Part shown: positions 39,612 through 56,343 of the stretch, piece after piece
Layout: each line of letters opens with the position of its first letter
Numbering within the stretch: the stretch's first letter is position 1
From: Flaccisagitta enflata
Lineage: Eukaryota > Chaetognatha > Sagittoidea > Aphragmophora
Direction of reading: 5' to 3'
NCBI GenBank assembly: GCA_965153355.1
Contig: OZ231127.1
Location: forward strand, 55,862,001 to 55,926,000
Length of the DNA stretch: 64,000 bases
Program-made: the position numbers and the translations under genes
Notes under the pieces: model-generated
The model's input: only the letters and a program-made list of their open reading frames with translations
Told to the model about the DNA's origin: nothing
The model's database searches: none

Positions 39612-40199
39612 ATGGATGAACACTCCTCCCCCTTCCAAGATTCTTTTATCTCATCTCCCTTTCGACATTTCCCATTGTTTTCACTATGGGACCCAGATTA
39701 CAGTTGTCTACAAGACCGCATCCATTCTTTCAAAAATTGGCCTAGATATCGCTTTCAAGCACCCGCTCTTTTGGCAAAAGCAGGATTTTATATGCTTAAT
39801 TCAGACGTTGGCTTAGTCAAATGTTTTAAATGCGGAGTAGAATTGAGACGGTGTTATGTTCAGGACCCCCTTGACCAGCATGAAAGATACTCTCCTCTGT
39901 GCGAATTTGTTAGAAACGAACGAGATATGAATCCCCGAGAACCAAAATCTGAAGATTTAACACCTCTTAGTCACGCGCTAGATTCTAGAAACTTTGACGT
40001 ATTGCGTGATCAATGTGAGCCGCTATATATCAAAATATGATGCAAAGTGTGTTTAACTCGCGTAGCAAATATGCTTTTAATAGGCTGCTCTCATCTTTGC
40101 GTCTGTTATGAATGTTATCTTCATTTACAACCAATTGTAGGACCTAAATGTCCAGTCTGTCGCTGCCCTTTTCGAAATGGAATTCAAGTACATATGTAA
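39612..40199 (+). CDS. Inhibitor of apoptosis (BIR plus RING) with in-frame TGA
   Basis: Intronless. Residues about 32-100 form a BIR domain: the RxxSFxxW start, LAxAGFY, CFKC, then H and C at BIR spacing (DQHERYSPLCEF), which bind zinc. The usual Trp after the second Cys is Cys here (ELRRC). The BIR frame stops at TGA 40038-40040. The same frame continues without other stops to 40199 and encodes a canonical C-terminal RING (CxxC, CSHLC, CxxC, CPVC). IAPs bind caspases or their activators and are RING ubiquitin ligases; they are common in insect and crustacean DNA viruses and their hosts. The TGA may be a recent inactivating change or read-through; the sequence alone cannot decide. Confidence 0.9.
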
Positions 40200-40257
40200 C
40201 TTACAAATTGTTTTTTTGTTATCAATTCAAGAATGTAATGTATAGCCAGCTTTCAAA

Positions 40258-41076
40258 ATGCATAATTTGACAATTCAAGAATTCAAGCATGAATACCCTC
40301 ATGACATTCCTCCAACTCCTCCTCGTGTTGAAGACCTACTCAATCTTCCGCCAGTCAACAAAAACATACAGAAAGCACATTCATGGAACCCTAATGACAA
40401 ATCACCCTTTATGTCGATAAAAAAAAACGATTTCAACACAGTTTATCGACAGCCGATTACGAGTAGCACTGACTGCATTCGCACGAAGCAAGGATATACT
40501 AATGGAATTCACGCTTGGGAATTTAAATGGGCCACACAGAAACGTGGAACACATGCAATAGTAGGGGTCGCAGAAATAAACGCTCGCATTCGCAGCTATG
40601 GATATGCCTCCGTTGTCGGATCCTCTGAAGACAGTTGGGGCTGGGACATCAGTAAAAACAAACTTTATCACTCTCATCTAATTAACAACAGCGCCGAATC
40701 GTACCCTATCAAAAACGAAAACAGATTTAAGCACATCACTATTCCCGAAACCTTTAAAATGATTTTAGATATGAACTTAGGCACGCTAGCTTTTATTGTT
40801 GATAATGAATATTTAGGCGTTGCTTTTAAAAATATCCATGGAAAACGACTTTTCCCAATTGTTAATGTAGTTTTTGGACGTGCAGAAGTAACTTGCCAAT
40901 ATCTTGGAGGAATCCCACCTTCACTATTGTTTTCTTGTCGTAAAATTATCAGGAATCAAATTGAAGTCCAAGAGCCATATAATTCATTCACTGTAGGAGA
41001 AAAGCATCCATTTAAATCTCTACCTTTTATTTTAACGCTATATGTGTGTTCTCCCACTATCGGAGTCTCGACATAA
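40258..41076 (+). CDS. SPRY domain/SOCS-box (SPSB, gustavus-like) protein
   Basis: Intronless 272-aa ORF. Residues about 65-215 form a B30.2/SPRY domain with the SPSB signature: GIHAWEFKW, RGTHAIVGVA, SWGWD, LDMNLGTLAFIVD, YLGVAF and a final F/V-rich strand. The C-terminus keeps a BC-box-like segment (SLLFSCRKIIRNQI), while the Cul-box LPLP is only partly kept (SLPFILTLYV). SPSB proteins recruit substrates to Elongin-Cullin ubiquitin ligases; known partners of animal homologs include Vasa, Par-4 and inducible nitric oxide synthase. Length and domain order match host SPSBs (about 260-280 aa). It sits 58 bp after the IAP region. Probably a captured host gene; the substrate here is unknown. Confidence 0.92.
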   Translation: MHNLTIQEFKHEYPHDIPPTPPRVEDLLNLPPVNKNIQKAHSWNPNDKSPFMSIKKNDFNTVYRQPITSSTDCIRTKQGYTNGIHAWEFKWATQKRGTHAIVGVAEINARIRSYGYASVVGSSEDSWGWDISKNKLYHSHLINNSAESYPIKNENRFKHITIPETFKMILDMNLGTLAFIVDNEYLGVAFKNIHGKRLFPIVNVVFGRAEVTCQYLGGIPPSLLFSCRKIIRNQIEVQEPYNSFTVGEKHPFKSLPFILTLYVCSPTIGVST

Positions 41077-41123
41077 TTCATTCACTGTCTTCGACATAAT
41101 TCATTCACTGACTTCTACAGAAA

Positions 41124-41552
41124 ATGCCATGTAAAATTCTCCATCGGCTGTCTGGCACTGCCATTCTAACATTCTACCCAAACAAACAAATAAAACTAAA
41201 TATTGTTGCTGGAACAATACTTGACATGCAACATAAATTCGACACTGTTGCTGCCTTCTGTGAATTCATGAAACTGGTTGGCGCCATCGATCCAACCTCA
41301 GGTTACCGATTTATAGATCGTCATGATAAAACAAACTACTACGATGTACACATCAGCCCTGACATGAATCCAGGAGAAATACGACTTAACTCTACTTTTG
41401 GAAGCATTCTAAAGCTGAAGAAATCAGAAGTGGACAACCTTAGAGCTAATGCAGCGAAATATCTACATCTTGCAAATCAAGAAATTGATCCTAGAGATTG
41501 TAAATGCAATGTTCATTCTGTTTTTTTCCTATTTGAATGTAACATGTTCTAA
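41124..41552 (+). CDS. Unknown 142-aa protein
   Basis: Intronless ORF starting 47 bp behind the SPSB stop. The 19-bp block acataattcattcactg occurs twice around the SPSB stop, and a cttctacag acceptor-like site sits just before the ATG. The product has an N-terminal beta-rich part (AILTFYPNKQIKLNIVAGT), a central YRFIDRHDKTNYYD segment, and a helical end with a CKC motif. A poly-A-type signal (aataaaa) lies 35-40 bp downstream. Not recognised. It is the last gene I can place in the element. Confidence 0.65.
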   Translation: MPCKILHRLSGTAILTFYPNKQIKLNIVAGTILDMQHKFDTVAAFCEFMKLVGAIDPTSGYRFIDRHDKTNYYDVHISPDMNPGEIRLNSTFGSILKLKKSEVDNLRANAAKYLHLANQEIDPRDCKCNVHSVFFLFECNMF

Positions 41553-44570
<3,018 letters not shown>

Positions 44571-45290
44571 TTGCTGCGGGGAACAAGAAACAGCACGGTA
44601 AGAATTGCGCGGGAGTTAGAAAGGGATGCGTCTTACTTACTGCAAGGAGCAAGGAGCAATTTGAGAACAGTGCGTTAGCTAAATAATGAATTATAGTATG
44701 CTGCGGGGAACTAGAAACAGCACAGTAAGAATGGCGTGGCAATTAAGAAGGGATGCTTCTTACTTACTGCAAGGAGCAAGGAGCAATATGAGAACAGTGC
44801 ATTAGTTAAATAATGAAGCGTAGTATCATGTGTGCCAAGCTGCGGGGAACAAGAAACAGCATGGTAAGAATGGCATGGGAGTTAGAAAGGAGTGCGTCTT
44901 ACTTGCTGCGAAGAACAAGGAGCAAGGAGCAATGTGAGAACAGTGCGAAAGTCAAACTATCAAACTACGATGCGTGTCATGCTGCGGGGGAGAAGAAAAA
45001 GCAAGGCGAGAAAGGTGCGTAAAATGAACTATGATGCGTCTCATGAAGCAGGGGCAAAAGTAACAGCAAGATAAGAATGGTGCGGAGACTAGTTATTGAC
45101 GTGCCTTATGCTGAAGATAAGGAGAAACAGCAAGATGAGAATGGTTAGTAAATAAGTGATTATGTGTCTCATGTTGCAGGGAAAAAAGAAACAGCAGGAT
45201 GAGGATGGTGCGGAAACTAGTATTTGATGTGCCTTATACTGATGATAACATGAAAGAGCAAGGTGAGACTGGTTGAATAATAAGAAGATG
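44571..45290. repeat. Degenerate minisatellite, units of about 130 then about 65 bp
   Basis: Units start gctgcggggaacaagaaacagcacggtaagaatgg (44572, 44701, 44840, 44981, then shorter units near 45047, 45109, 45173 and 45237) and contain ggatgcgtcttacttactgcaaggagcaaggagcaa. Higher-order structure with later half-length units. Confidence 0.88.
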
Positions 45291-45343
45291 ATGCATCTAA
45301 GGCTGTAGGAAATGATGTGGATAGTAAAAAGATGATGCACACT

Positions 45344-45568
<225 letters not shown>

Positions 45569-45805
45569 CACAACGGAGCAGCCGTTTCATTAAGTCGGGT
45601 TAAAGGATAGACGAGGAATTGATTTGAGCCATTTTCATATAACGACTCCGCCTCTTTCCTTTTTTCGATCTGAGTTAACCGCGCGTTACAAACTCCATTT
45701 GACCCCAGAAAAAAAGACGGAATAGGAGAAAAGAAGAATTTGAATATCCTACCTTTTCTCATTTTGCCCTAGTTATGAGTTCAAACTACCAGTCTGTGCC
45801 ATACC

Positions 45806-45809
<4 letters not shown>

Positions 45810-45887
<78 letters not shown>

Positions 45888-46407
45888 ATTACCGTAAATT
45901 CTGGGAAAAGATAATAACAAAGATGTGGTACACAGATGCCTGACTCAAATCAGTCTGGAGAGTTCCTTTGGCTTGAGAAATCTTCAAATATGTGCGCAAA
46001 TAAGGACTGAAATATCTTGTAAGTCCTTGTATAAGAAATTAAGAATAGAAACTTAGAAACAGAAAATATTACAAAAGATTTTTTTTCGGTACTGTAAATC
46101 CGTGATGTAAAGCTGCCTCTTAATTCATTCAGTTATGTCACAAAGATTTTGTTAATTTCGGAAAAGTTTTAAAAATTATCACACAGATTGGTAAATAGGG
46201 AGACGTCTGAAGTACATCATGGTTGAAAGAATTACAGACGGGCACAAACATGGTGTCACGTAAACAGACAGAAGGATTAAGTAGATTAAGATAGATGAAG
46301 ACAAAGTGACATGCGCACACACGTTACAGAGGAAAGAATAAGACGAATAACTGGTGGGACTGTGACGACAGACGATGGGAGGGGCGCGCTTGTTCGTACG
46401 TGAGCTC

Positions 46408-46498
<91 letters not shown>
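45810..46498. repeat. (GA)n microsatellites flanking a gene-free stretch
   Basis: GA tracts at 45810-45883 and 46410-46498. The 525 bp between them shows no supported gene. Confidence 0.93.
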
Positions 46499-46503
<5 letters not shown>

Positions 46504-46984
46504 GACAGAAAGACAGCTAACGAGAGACCGACAAACAAACAGATCGAAAGCTAAGGACAGAGAGACAGAAAATGGGACAGGCACAGGTACAGAGAAAATG
46601 ATAGAAGCAGAGACACAGACCGAGAGAAAGATAGAGACAAGTCAGCGAGTGGGAGTGGGAACGAACACTCGTCGTAATGCATAATGACTGAGCACCGTGG
46701 ACGTGGTGTTCAGCCAAGCTGAATGGTAGATGTAGGTTAGGCACTTCTGACAAAAACGTCGAAGCGAGGTAGAACTAGAACTAGAAGGAAGGAAAAGAAT
46801 TCTTGCCAGAAAAAAAGGTGAGCTGCGGAATGAATGGAAACTAGGGGAAAATATTTCCCTTCCGTTGAGAAGAAAAAGAGTAGTGAAGTGATAAGAGACA
46901 CTAACGGAGCCAGAAAAAGAATTCCTGTATCCTGAAAATATAAAAGAGAGAACGCGAAAAAAGAAGAAGGAAAAGGATGAATAG
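46499..46984. other. Purine-rich non-coding DNA
   Basis: Degenerate gacagaga sequence grading out of the GA repeat. No gene seen. Confidence 0.55.
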
Positions 46985-47232
46985 AAAAAGAAACCAGAAC
47001 AGAAAAAAATCAAGGCCGGATACACGGCTACCCCAGTCGCGTGCGGGCGGGCAGCAGCAGTGACAGAGGTCACTTTGGCATTTGGGCAGGATTAGTGAGC
47101 TCCAAAACCTAAAAAACCCCGAAAAAATAAAAAAAGGGGGCCGACTGACAGACCGACCAACCGACCAACCGACGGCCCGACCGACGGGCCGACAAAGCGC
47201 GGTGTAAAGTCGCGTAGCACACGACTAAAAAG
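46985..47232 (+). repeat. Dispersed GGAC-core element, copy 11
   Basis: Full copy: aaggccggatacacggctaccccagtcgcgtgcgggcgggcag, ggcaggattagtgagct, CCGA/GACC core, tail gtgtaaagtcgcgtagcacacgactaaaaag. Confidence 0.85.
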
Positions 47233-47266
47233 ATAAGAAGAACAAAATTAAGTAAGAAGAAAAAAT

Positions 47267-47425
<159 letters not shown>

Positions 47426-47432
47426 AAAAAAA

Positions 47433-49540
<2,108 letters not shown>

Positions 49541-49541
<1 letters not shown>

Positions 49542-50430
49542 TTCCTCTTTGGGCGAGTGCATGACGTGACTTCCTGTGCGTCTGAAATATGATTGGCGCC
49601 AGGAGAAACCCAAAAGACGTGTTTCTACTAAATGATGAATTTCATATATTATTGAAAGAAAGCGTGAACATCTTCTCTCCTGTCTTCCGGCATCCGAAAA
49701 CTAAAATACTCACAAGAGGCCGTTGTTCATTTTTTTCTCTTTTTCACGCCACCTTTTTTTTCTAACGACTTGTCGTTGTTGGGGGATTGTCAAAGGGAGA
49801 ATATATATTTCTCTCTCTTTAAGCTCAAATCAACCACTTTCCACCCTCTTCCCCTCCCCTCCTCTCCCGACAACTGTATTTCTCATTAGACTTAGAGATG
49901 CGTGGGGATTGAGTGACATGCGCTTAGTAACGGGCGTTCGAAACAAAGTGTAGTTGTAATTGGTGCAGCTAAAAATGCTAGGATTCTCCTCTTTTATGTT
50001 TCGTTTTCATGACAAAGATTTGTAGTGGCGGACTACCGACTATATAAGAGTATAAGACAGTGGTCTTCCGAAGGCAATATTTGTGTTTCATCGGGGGCTA
50101 AAATTGAAAAATAAAAATGTGTAAAAGTGAATGGTTATACCCAAATGATTATTGGAATAAGTCATGATGGATATTTTTTTGCATGATTTGCACTTAACAA
50201 CCAAATAGAACCTAATAAAGATGAAATTTATGAAGAAAATTTATTGCAAATTTCTAAAAAATCATTTTTGGTCACTGACAGAGGACCCGTTGAAAGTATA
50301 AATTTGCATAGAAAATGATAAAATGAAAAAATGAAAAACATAGTTCTCCTTTAAAATCATTTATAAAGAGAACTATGTTTTTGAAAATGCAAAATTTCCC
50401 TTCATTAGAGTGTAATACAATTTCAACTAC
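49541..50430. other. Non-coding DNA with a small perfect hairpin
   Basis: No gene seen. The block aaaaacatagttctc at about 50334 is matched by gagaactatgttttt at about 50370, a 15-bp stem with a loop of about 20 bases. Confidence 0.55.
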
Positions 50431-50499
50431 AGGCAAGAATTAAAGAATGTAAACAAGATTTCACTAAAACCTTAATTTTCTTGGCTATTCTCACGTGAA

Positions 50500-51135
50500 T
50501 TGCGTGACTAAAATCACTTTTGAGGTAAGAATACTATCTTCACAAAAAAAATCTTACCACCTTGAGAAAAAGTTCATTTGCTGATAAGTTAAACATCACC
50601 AGTTGATCGAAAATCAATCAATTTTTAGTGTGAGCATCCCTCAACTGTATCATGGCCGCCATTGGTTGGGGACGCAATTCCTAAAGCCTCTTGAGGTACT
50701 CTGGAGTGATGACATTCCAGACCATTCTCGCCATTTACTTGATTCCTTCTTTTGCTACATTTAGGCTTAATGCTCTTAAATGACACAACAAATCATAGAA
50801 AAATAGGTGACATAAATGAAGCCCTTCAAATTTGCAGGCAGTCTACGCAAACCGCATCATTCTAGCTCAATTCGTTTTGAAGTGATTAAAGAAATAGTGA
50901 GGTGATATTGTTTGAAGATTGTGTAGAATGGCAAAAGCAAAATTGAAATATTTCATTCAAAGTTGAATAACTTTTGAACACATTGAATTAAAAAGATGCG
51001 GTTTGCGAAGATCGCTTGCGAATTTGAAGAGCTTTAATTTTGTCACCAATTTTTTTAGTATTGGTCAAATATAACCAGAGATATACGTTAAAATGTGTGG
51101 AAAGATTTTTTTTGTGAAGATAGTAAATGTCACTT
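50500..51135. mobile_element. Foldback (MITE-like) element, about 630 bp
   Basis: Two pairs of inverted segments nest: aaaatcacttttgaggtaagaatactatcttcacaaaaaaaatctt (about 50508) with its complement near 51100-51135, and ggtgacataaatgaagcccttcaaatttgca...cgcaaaccgcatc (about 50806) with its complement near 50995-51048. The outer pair suggests a non-autonomous element that folds back. No ORF. Confidence 0.65.
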
Positions 51136-51776
51136 TTGCATGGTGATTTCTCCGCATCAGCTTGATTCTGAAGGCTAAAAGTCTTGGATGTGATGCATGT
51201 AGAGTTGGGAGAACTTATGTCGTGACTGTCGGAATCGACAGTCACACCCCATGGTGTCGGTCAATCGACATCATGGTTAAAAACCGTCACGACCTACTGA
51301 CTAACAGAGAGACAATCCTGGATTAGCTGCGACTCTTTTTCTTGCTCACCGACAAGATTCTCTCATAACCCGTTTGTTTTTGTTCTTGTCTAAAACGGGT
51401 CTAAACAATTTTTTTTTCTGCACGCAAAAGCACATCTTTAAGATGTTGTGTCCGTCGGTTGGTTGGTTGGTTGGTCAGTCAGAAACGCTTTCATTCTACA
51501 AGCTGTCTATGATAGCCTACTTGGCCTTGTTTTCCTTTGTTGGATATAATCCTTTCACAAGGCTTTGAAAAGAAGGCCGGATACACGGCCAATAAGTAGT
51601 TGCAGGTGGGCAGGGGCAGTTGTGAGGGTGGAAAGGAGCGGTAGATGGAAGGGCGGGGGCTGTGATGTGGCTAGGTAGGGGCAGTGATGCATTGAATTTT
51701 TGTGACTAATAAGAGAAAGAAAACCACTAGCTCTTAAAACTTGTTTCTTACAAAAGGGAAAAAAGGTTATGAATAT
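51136..51776. other. Non-coding DNA with dispersed element copy 12
   Basis: Head block aaggccggatacacggccaataagtagttgcaggtgggcaggggcagt at 51573-51620, with no GGAC core. A separate GTTG run (51453-51475) resembles the core alone. No gene. Confidence 0.6.
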
Positions 51777-51888
51777 AACATTCATTCATTCAATAATTCA
51801 TTCAATAATTCATTCATTCATTCATTCATTCATTCATTCATTCATTCATTCATTTATTCATTCATTCACTCATTCATTCATTCATCCT
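51777..51888. repeat. (ATTC)n microsatellite
   Basis: About 110 bp of cattcatt units with few interruptions. Confidence 0.95.
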
Positions 51889-52510
<622 letters not shown>

Positions 52511-52774
52511 ACACACACTCTTTCACACACGTTCTCCTTTTCCTCCCCTTTCTCCTTTTCTCATTCACTCTTTTCTTAAGTGGCATCAAGGTTGGAAACA
52601 GTTTGATTTGATCCGATGGAGCATGGTGCTTTGAAAGACCGAAAGTACCTCAGAGATTAGAGAGAGGCACAACGAGAGAATGTCAATTTTACCTCCGTTC
52701 AACATGGATTGGCCGCAGATTTTCCACGTTTTATCCGTCTTCTTCGCTTTAATCCTCCTGATCCTCCTCTCTTT

Positions 52775-52985
52775 TTTTCTTGTTCTTGTTCTTGTTCTTG
52801 TTCTTTTCTTGACCGCGTCCATGTTCTTGTTCTTGTTCCTGTTCCTGTTCCTGTTCCTGTTCCTGTTCCAGTTCTTGTTCTTGTTCTTGTTCTTGTTCTT
52901 GTTCCTGTTCTTGTTCTTGTTCTTGTTCTTGTTTTTGTTCTTGTTCTTGTTCCTGATCTTGTTCTTGTTCTTGTTCCTGTGCGTC
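52775..52985. repeat. (TTCTTG)n/(TTCCTG)n hexanucleotide repeat
   Basis: About 34 hexamer units. The open frames over it (Leu/Phe or Thr/Arg dipeptides) are repeat artefacts. Confidence 0.95.
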
Positions 52986-53146
52986 TTTCTTTTTCGTTTT
53001 CTGACTCTTTTTCGTTCATTTTTTTTTTTTCATTCTTCATTTTCCTTTCATTTCATTTGTATTTTCAATATTCTTCTTTTCGTTTTCCTTTTTTTAAGGT
53101 TTTCTTTTGTTTTCTCCTCGTTGACAATTTCCTATCCTTGTAAGTT

Positions 53147-53525
53147 TTCAGTCGCGTGCACGCAACTCTACAACCCGCTCTGTCCGTCCTTTGGTCCGTC
53201 CGTCTGTTCATCGGTCTGTCCGTCCATCCGTCTCTCCGTCCGTCTGTCTGTCTGTCATACTTTACTCTTTTTAACTACTTTAAGTCATTTTTGGTCATTC
53301 TAAGTCATTCTAAGTCTTTCTAAGTCATCCTTAGTCATTTTAAGTCATTTTAAGATATAAGGTCACTTGAGTCAATTGAGTCAATTCTGTCATTTAAGTC
53401 ATTTTACATCGTTTTATGTCTTTTTATGTCTTTTTATGTCATCTTGAGTCATTTAAAGTCAATTTAAGTCATCCATCAAGTGATTTATGTCCCGCACGCG
53501 ACTTGTAGGTGTTGGCCTTGTTTTA
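53147..53525 (-). repeat. Dispersed GGAC-core element, copy 13, long form
   Basis: Tail agtcgcgtgcacgcaactctacaacccgc, (GTCC)n core, then a run of about 20 ttctaagtcat/ttttaagtcat units (53275-53485), and the head cgcacgcgact...ttggccttgtttt. It is like the copy at 12807, but with both ends present. Confidence 0.82.
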
Positions 53526-54833
53526 TTTAATGGTACACGGAAAATGTTAAGAGACACTTTCTACCATAAATAAATCGGATCCTGAAATAGCTAAACACAA
53601 AAAGGAAAAAAATCACAGAAATACATGAGTAGCCAATTATAGGACTATTATAAGTCTCAACGTGTTGGCGTCAAATTTGATCAAGCATCTTCTTGTGTAT
53701 TCAATCCCATTTCTCTTTCGTTGTAGGCAAAATAGAAAAAAACTAAGTCAGTAAAAAACGAAAAGCGGGTTTTTATCAGTATAGAGGGGGGGGGGGGGGA
53801 ACAACCGGTCTGAGAATTATGATTAATCTCCTGAAAATGAGTGTCTTTTTGGCACACAATTTTTCAAGAGTCAGGGGAAAACGCTTTCATAGCCCGGGGA
53901 AGTGAAAGTATTCTGCATGTTCTTCCTGCTGCAGTAAATTTATGAAGAGTGCAATATCTTATTCTTTATCATTCTCATACCAATCAAATAACAATACTCC
54001 AAATTAGGAAATAGATATTCAATTAAAATTTTGAAGTAAATGTGGACATTCAGAAAATGCACAAAATGAGCATTTGTTTGTGGCGTATATCAGCCTGGGT
54101 AATGACTTGCTTTCAGTGATAAATGATGGCTCTATAGTTATTCACCCACTTCGTATTACCATCTTTCCAAATAACTTTAAAAATGAAAAAAATTGGCATT
54201 GCTAGTTGTACTCCTCAATTAGTTCCCCTAAAAACTGTCAAAATATAAATGTTCCCTAAGTTGATGTAATCTTTGATGGTTTCACATGCAAATATTACAT
54301 TAGTTTATTTCTAAAAGGGGGTCGAGGTGGGGGGGGGGGGGAAGCGCTTGAGAGAAATACTGTAATATAACTCATAATGATCAAACCGACCTTACTCAGT
54401 ATCAAAATCATGGTCTTTCGAGGGGCTACGTAAAAAGCATGTATTAGCATTTCATTGCCCCGCATTGGACAAGAGATGATGTTAGAAATGTATGTCCGTC
54501 CGTTTCTTAAGTATGTGTGCTTTTGTTTCTTTTGCGTGCTTTGGCTTTTCTTCTTTCTCTATTATTCAATGCCAGCGTCTTTTGTTTCTCGCCATTTTTT
54601 ATATTGAACGCTAGATGGGTAACCATATGGTTGCGCCTTGTATTTTGTGCCATTTGTTTTTATTACGTAGGCATACATACGAAACTCGTCTTTCGTATCA
54701 TCCAATTTTTGGATTGATTGTTTTTATATTTATTTACGGCATTGCTTCCTAGAGTGATTGATTGATTTTCGTGATTGATTAGATGCGCCTTGCAATTTGA
54801 CTAATTTCAATAATCTCTCATCTTTTATTGCAG
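53526..54833. other. AT-rich non-coding DNA
   Basis: Two short G runs (53787-53800 and 54329-54341). No gene seen. Confidence 0.55.
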
Positions 54834-55409
54834 ATAAACTTATGAACGGACAAATTAACGTTAGTTTGACTTCGACAGACTATGAGTTGAAACCAACGAA
54901 AGTGGGCCTAAAAGTAAGTTTTATAGACGCGTCTTTGCTTTTAGTAACGTTGTTTTTATCTTGTCTTCCGGTCTGTTATTTTTGTCTTTTGCATTTTTGC
55001 ATTTTTATCGCCGGATTTTAGTATGGTTTTTATCGTTTGCCCGATCAGCTTACTATAGGGATGATATGGATGAATCTAATGGGATGGGCCGGGGCAGGGG
55101 CAGGTATTATCAGGTGGCATGGGCTCTGAAGAAGATGAACATGTTGTCATGTGCTGTTTCTGTCCTTTATTGTGTCCTGTCTCGATTTCATGTTATCTTT
55201 TGCGTTTGCTGATCATCATTAACGCCCACTTTCCCTTTCATTTTTCCCCCTCTCTTCAGTTGTTGAAATTTTTATGGAATAAACGAGACGATCGCCTTCC
55301 TATTTTCCAATCGGCCAACTTTCTTTCACCACAAGTCGTCAGTCAGATAGACGCTCATAGACAGTGCCAGTTGAAACTCGTGGGCGTAATTTATATTTCA
55401 ACAATTTAA
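54834..55409 (+). CDS. Two-exon 3' part of an unknown gene
   Basis: Exon 54834-54913 follows a good acceptor (ttttattgcag) and ends at GTAAGT. Exon 55260-55409 follows cctctcttcag and ends with TAA. Phases match (one base carried in, 81 nt, then 150 nt). The C-terminal 77 or so residues contain LTSTDYELKPT and LWNKRDDRLP, suggesting a beta-rich protein. Not recognised; upstream exons were not found. Confidence 0.5.
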
Positions 55410-55458
55410 AAACGACTCGATTCTTTCCATCTTCGACCTCCGAAAGCGAAATTGGACA

Positions 55459-56343
55459 ATGGCAGCCGCGCGTAACGACGACACCGTCTCGACTGCTTCA
55501 ACGTCCTCTCGTGTATCTCACTTCGGTTTGAATCAGTGTCCGAGGTCGGATCGTTTGCGCGCGATGAGAAACGACATCACGGCGGAGATGGAAGGATGCC
55601 GGCGCCTTTTCGACGCCGTTGCCGCTTGCGCCGAAGGATCGAATGATTTCGACGACGCCGCATGTGAATCAGATGGCGCTCGACACGGCCTTCGGGATAT
55701 GGTCTACGACTTTATATCATACGCAAGGCAAATGGCGCTCGACTCGATGCCCGGCGACCCTCTTCGATTCGCGGCGTCCACTCTGCGTCGAATCCGGCGC
55801 GAATGGAACTCCATGCGTTTCTTCGATCGTGAAAACTATCCAGAGGGTTTTCCTTCCAACGCCGACATCGTTAACGCAATGCACAATGACATTGGGAATC
55901 GTAAAAGACCCGTCAATGAATTCTCATGGAACAGTCTCCCAACTGACACTCATGCCGCCCGTGACAATGTGACTGGCGCTCCAACACCAAGGATGCGAAC
56001 GTCTTCGCCAAACCCCGACGGATCCGAGTATCTACCACTTCCGGTCCCGCGACATGGTGCGCAATCTCCAACTGGCGGCCAATTTTTAAATCTGCCGCCG
56101 ATCCAAAGAGGAGATGCCGTCAATCAATGGGTATCGGATTTGGTCTCGGAAATTGAACCTGCGCGTGCGTCTCCGATGGAGCAAGCTGACGATATGCTTG
56201 CGGATCTCGACGACGCCGATGCTCTGGCAAGAGGTCGTGGGATCATCAACGGATTGGCGCCGCCAGGGAGGCGGCGGCGCGCCGTCAGCAGGAGTGCGGA
56301 GAGAGACAGATGGGGTAGGCAGCTGGAGGAGGAAATGCTTTGA
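55459..56343 (+). CDS. Unknown 294-aa ORF
   Basis: Intact ORF 49 bp behind the preceding stop, with an ATG in a good context (gacaATGG). Its GC-rich codon use, with many Asp, Arg and Ala residues, differs from nearby AT-rich DNA and resembles the 768-aa gene. Residues 1-140 are helical, with a Cys/Arg/Asp-rich part. The middle is Pro/Ser-rich, and the C-terminus is basic (PPGRRRRAVSRS) then acidic. It could be the Gag start of the downstream retroelement or a separate virus-like gene. Confidence 0.55.
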   Translation: MAAARNDDTVSTASTSSRVSHFGLNQCPRSDRLRAMRNDITAEMEGCRRLFDAVAACAEGSNDFDDAACESDGARHGLRDMVYDFISYARQMALDSMPGDPLRFAASTLRRIRREWNSMRFFDRENYPEGFPSNADIVNAMHNDIGNRKRPVNEFSWNSLPTDTHAARDNVTGAPTPRMRTSSPNPDGSEYLPLPVPRHGAQSPTGGQFLNLPPIQRGDAVNQWVSDLVSEIEPARASPMEQADDMLADLDDADALARGRGIINGLAPPGRRRRAVSRSAERDRWGRQLEEEML

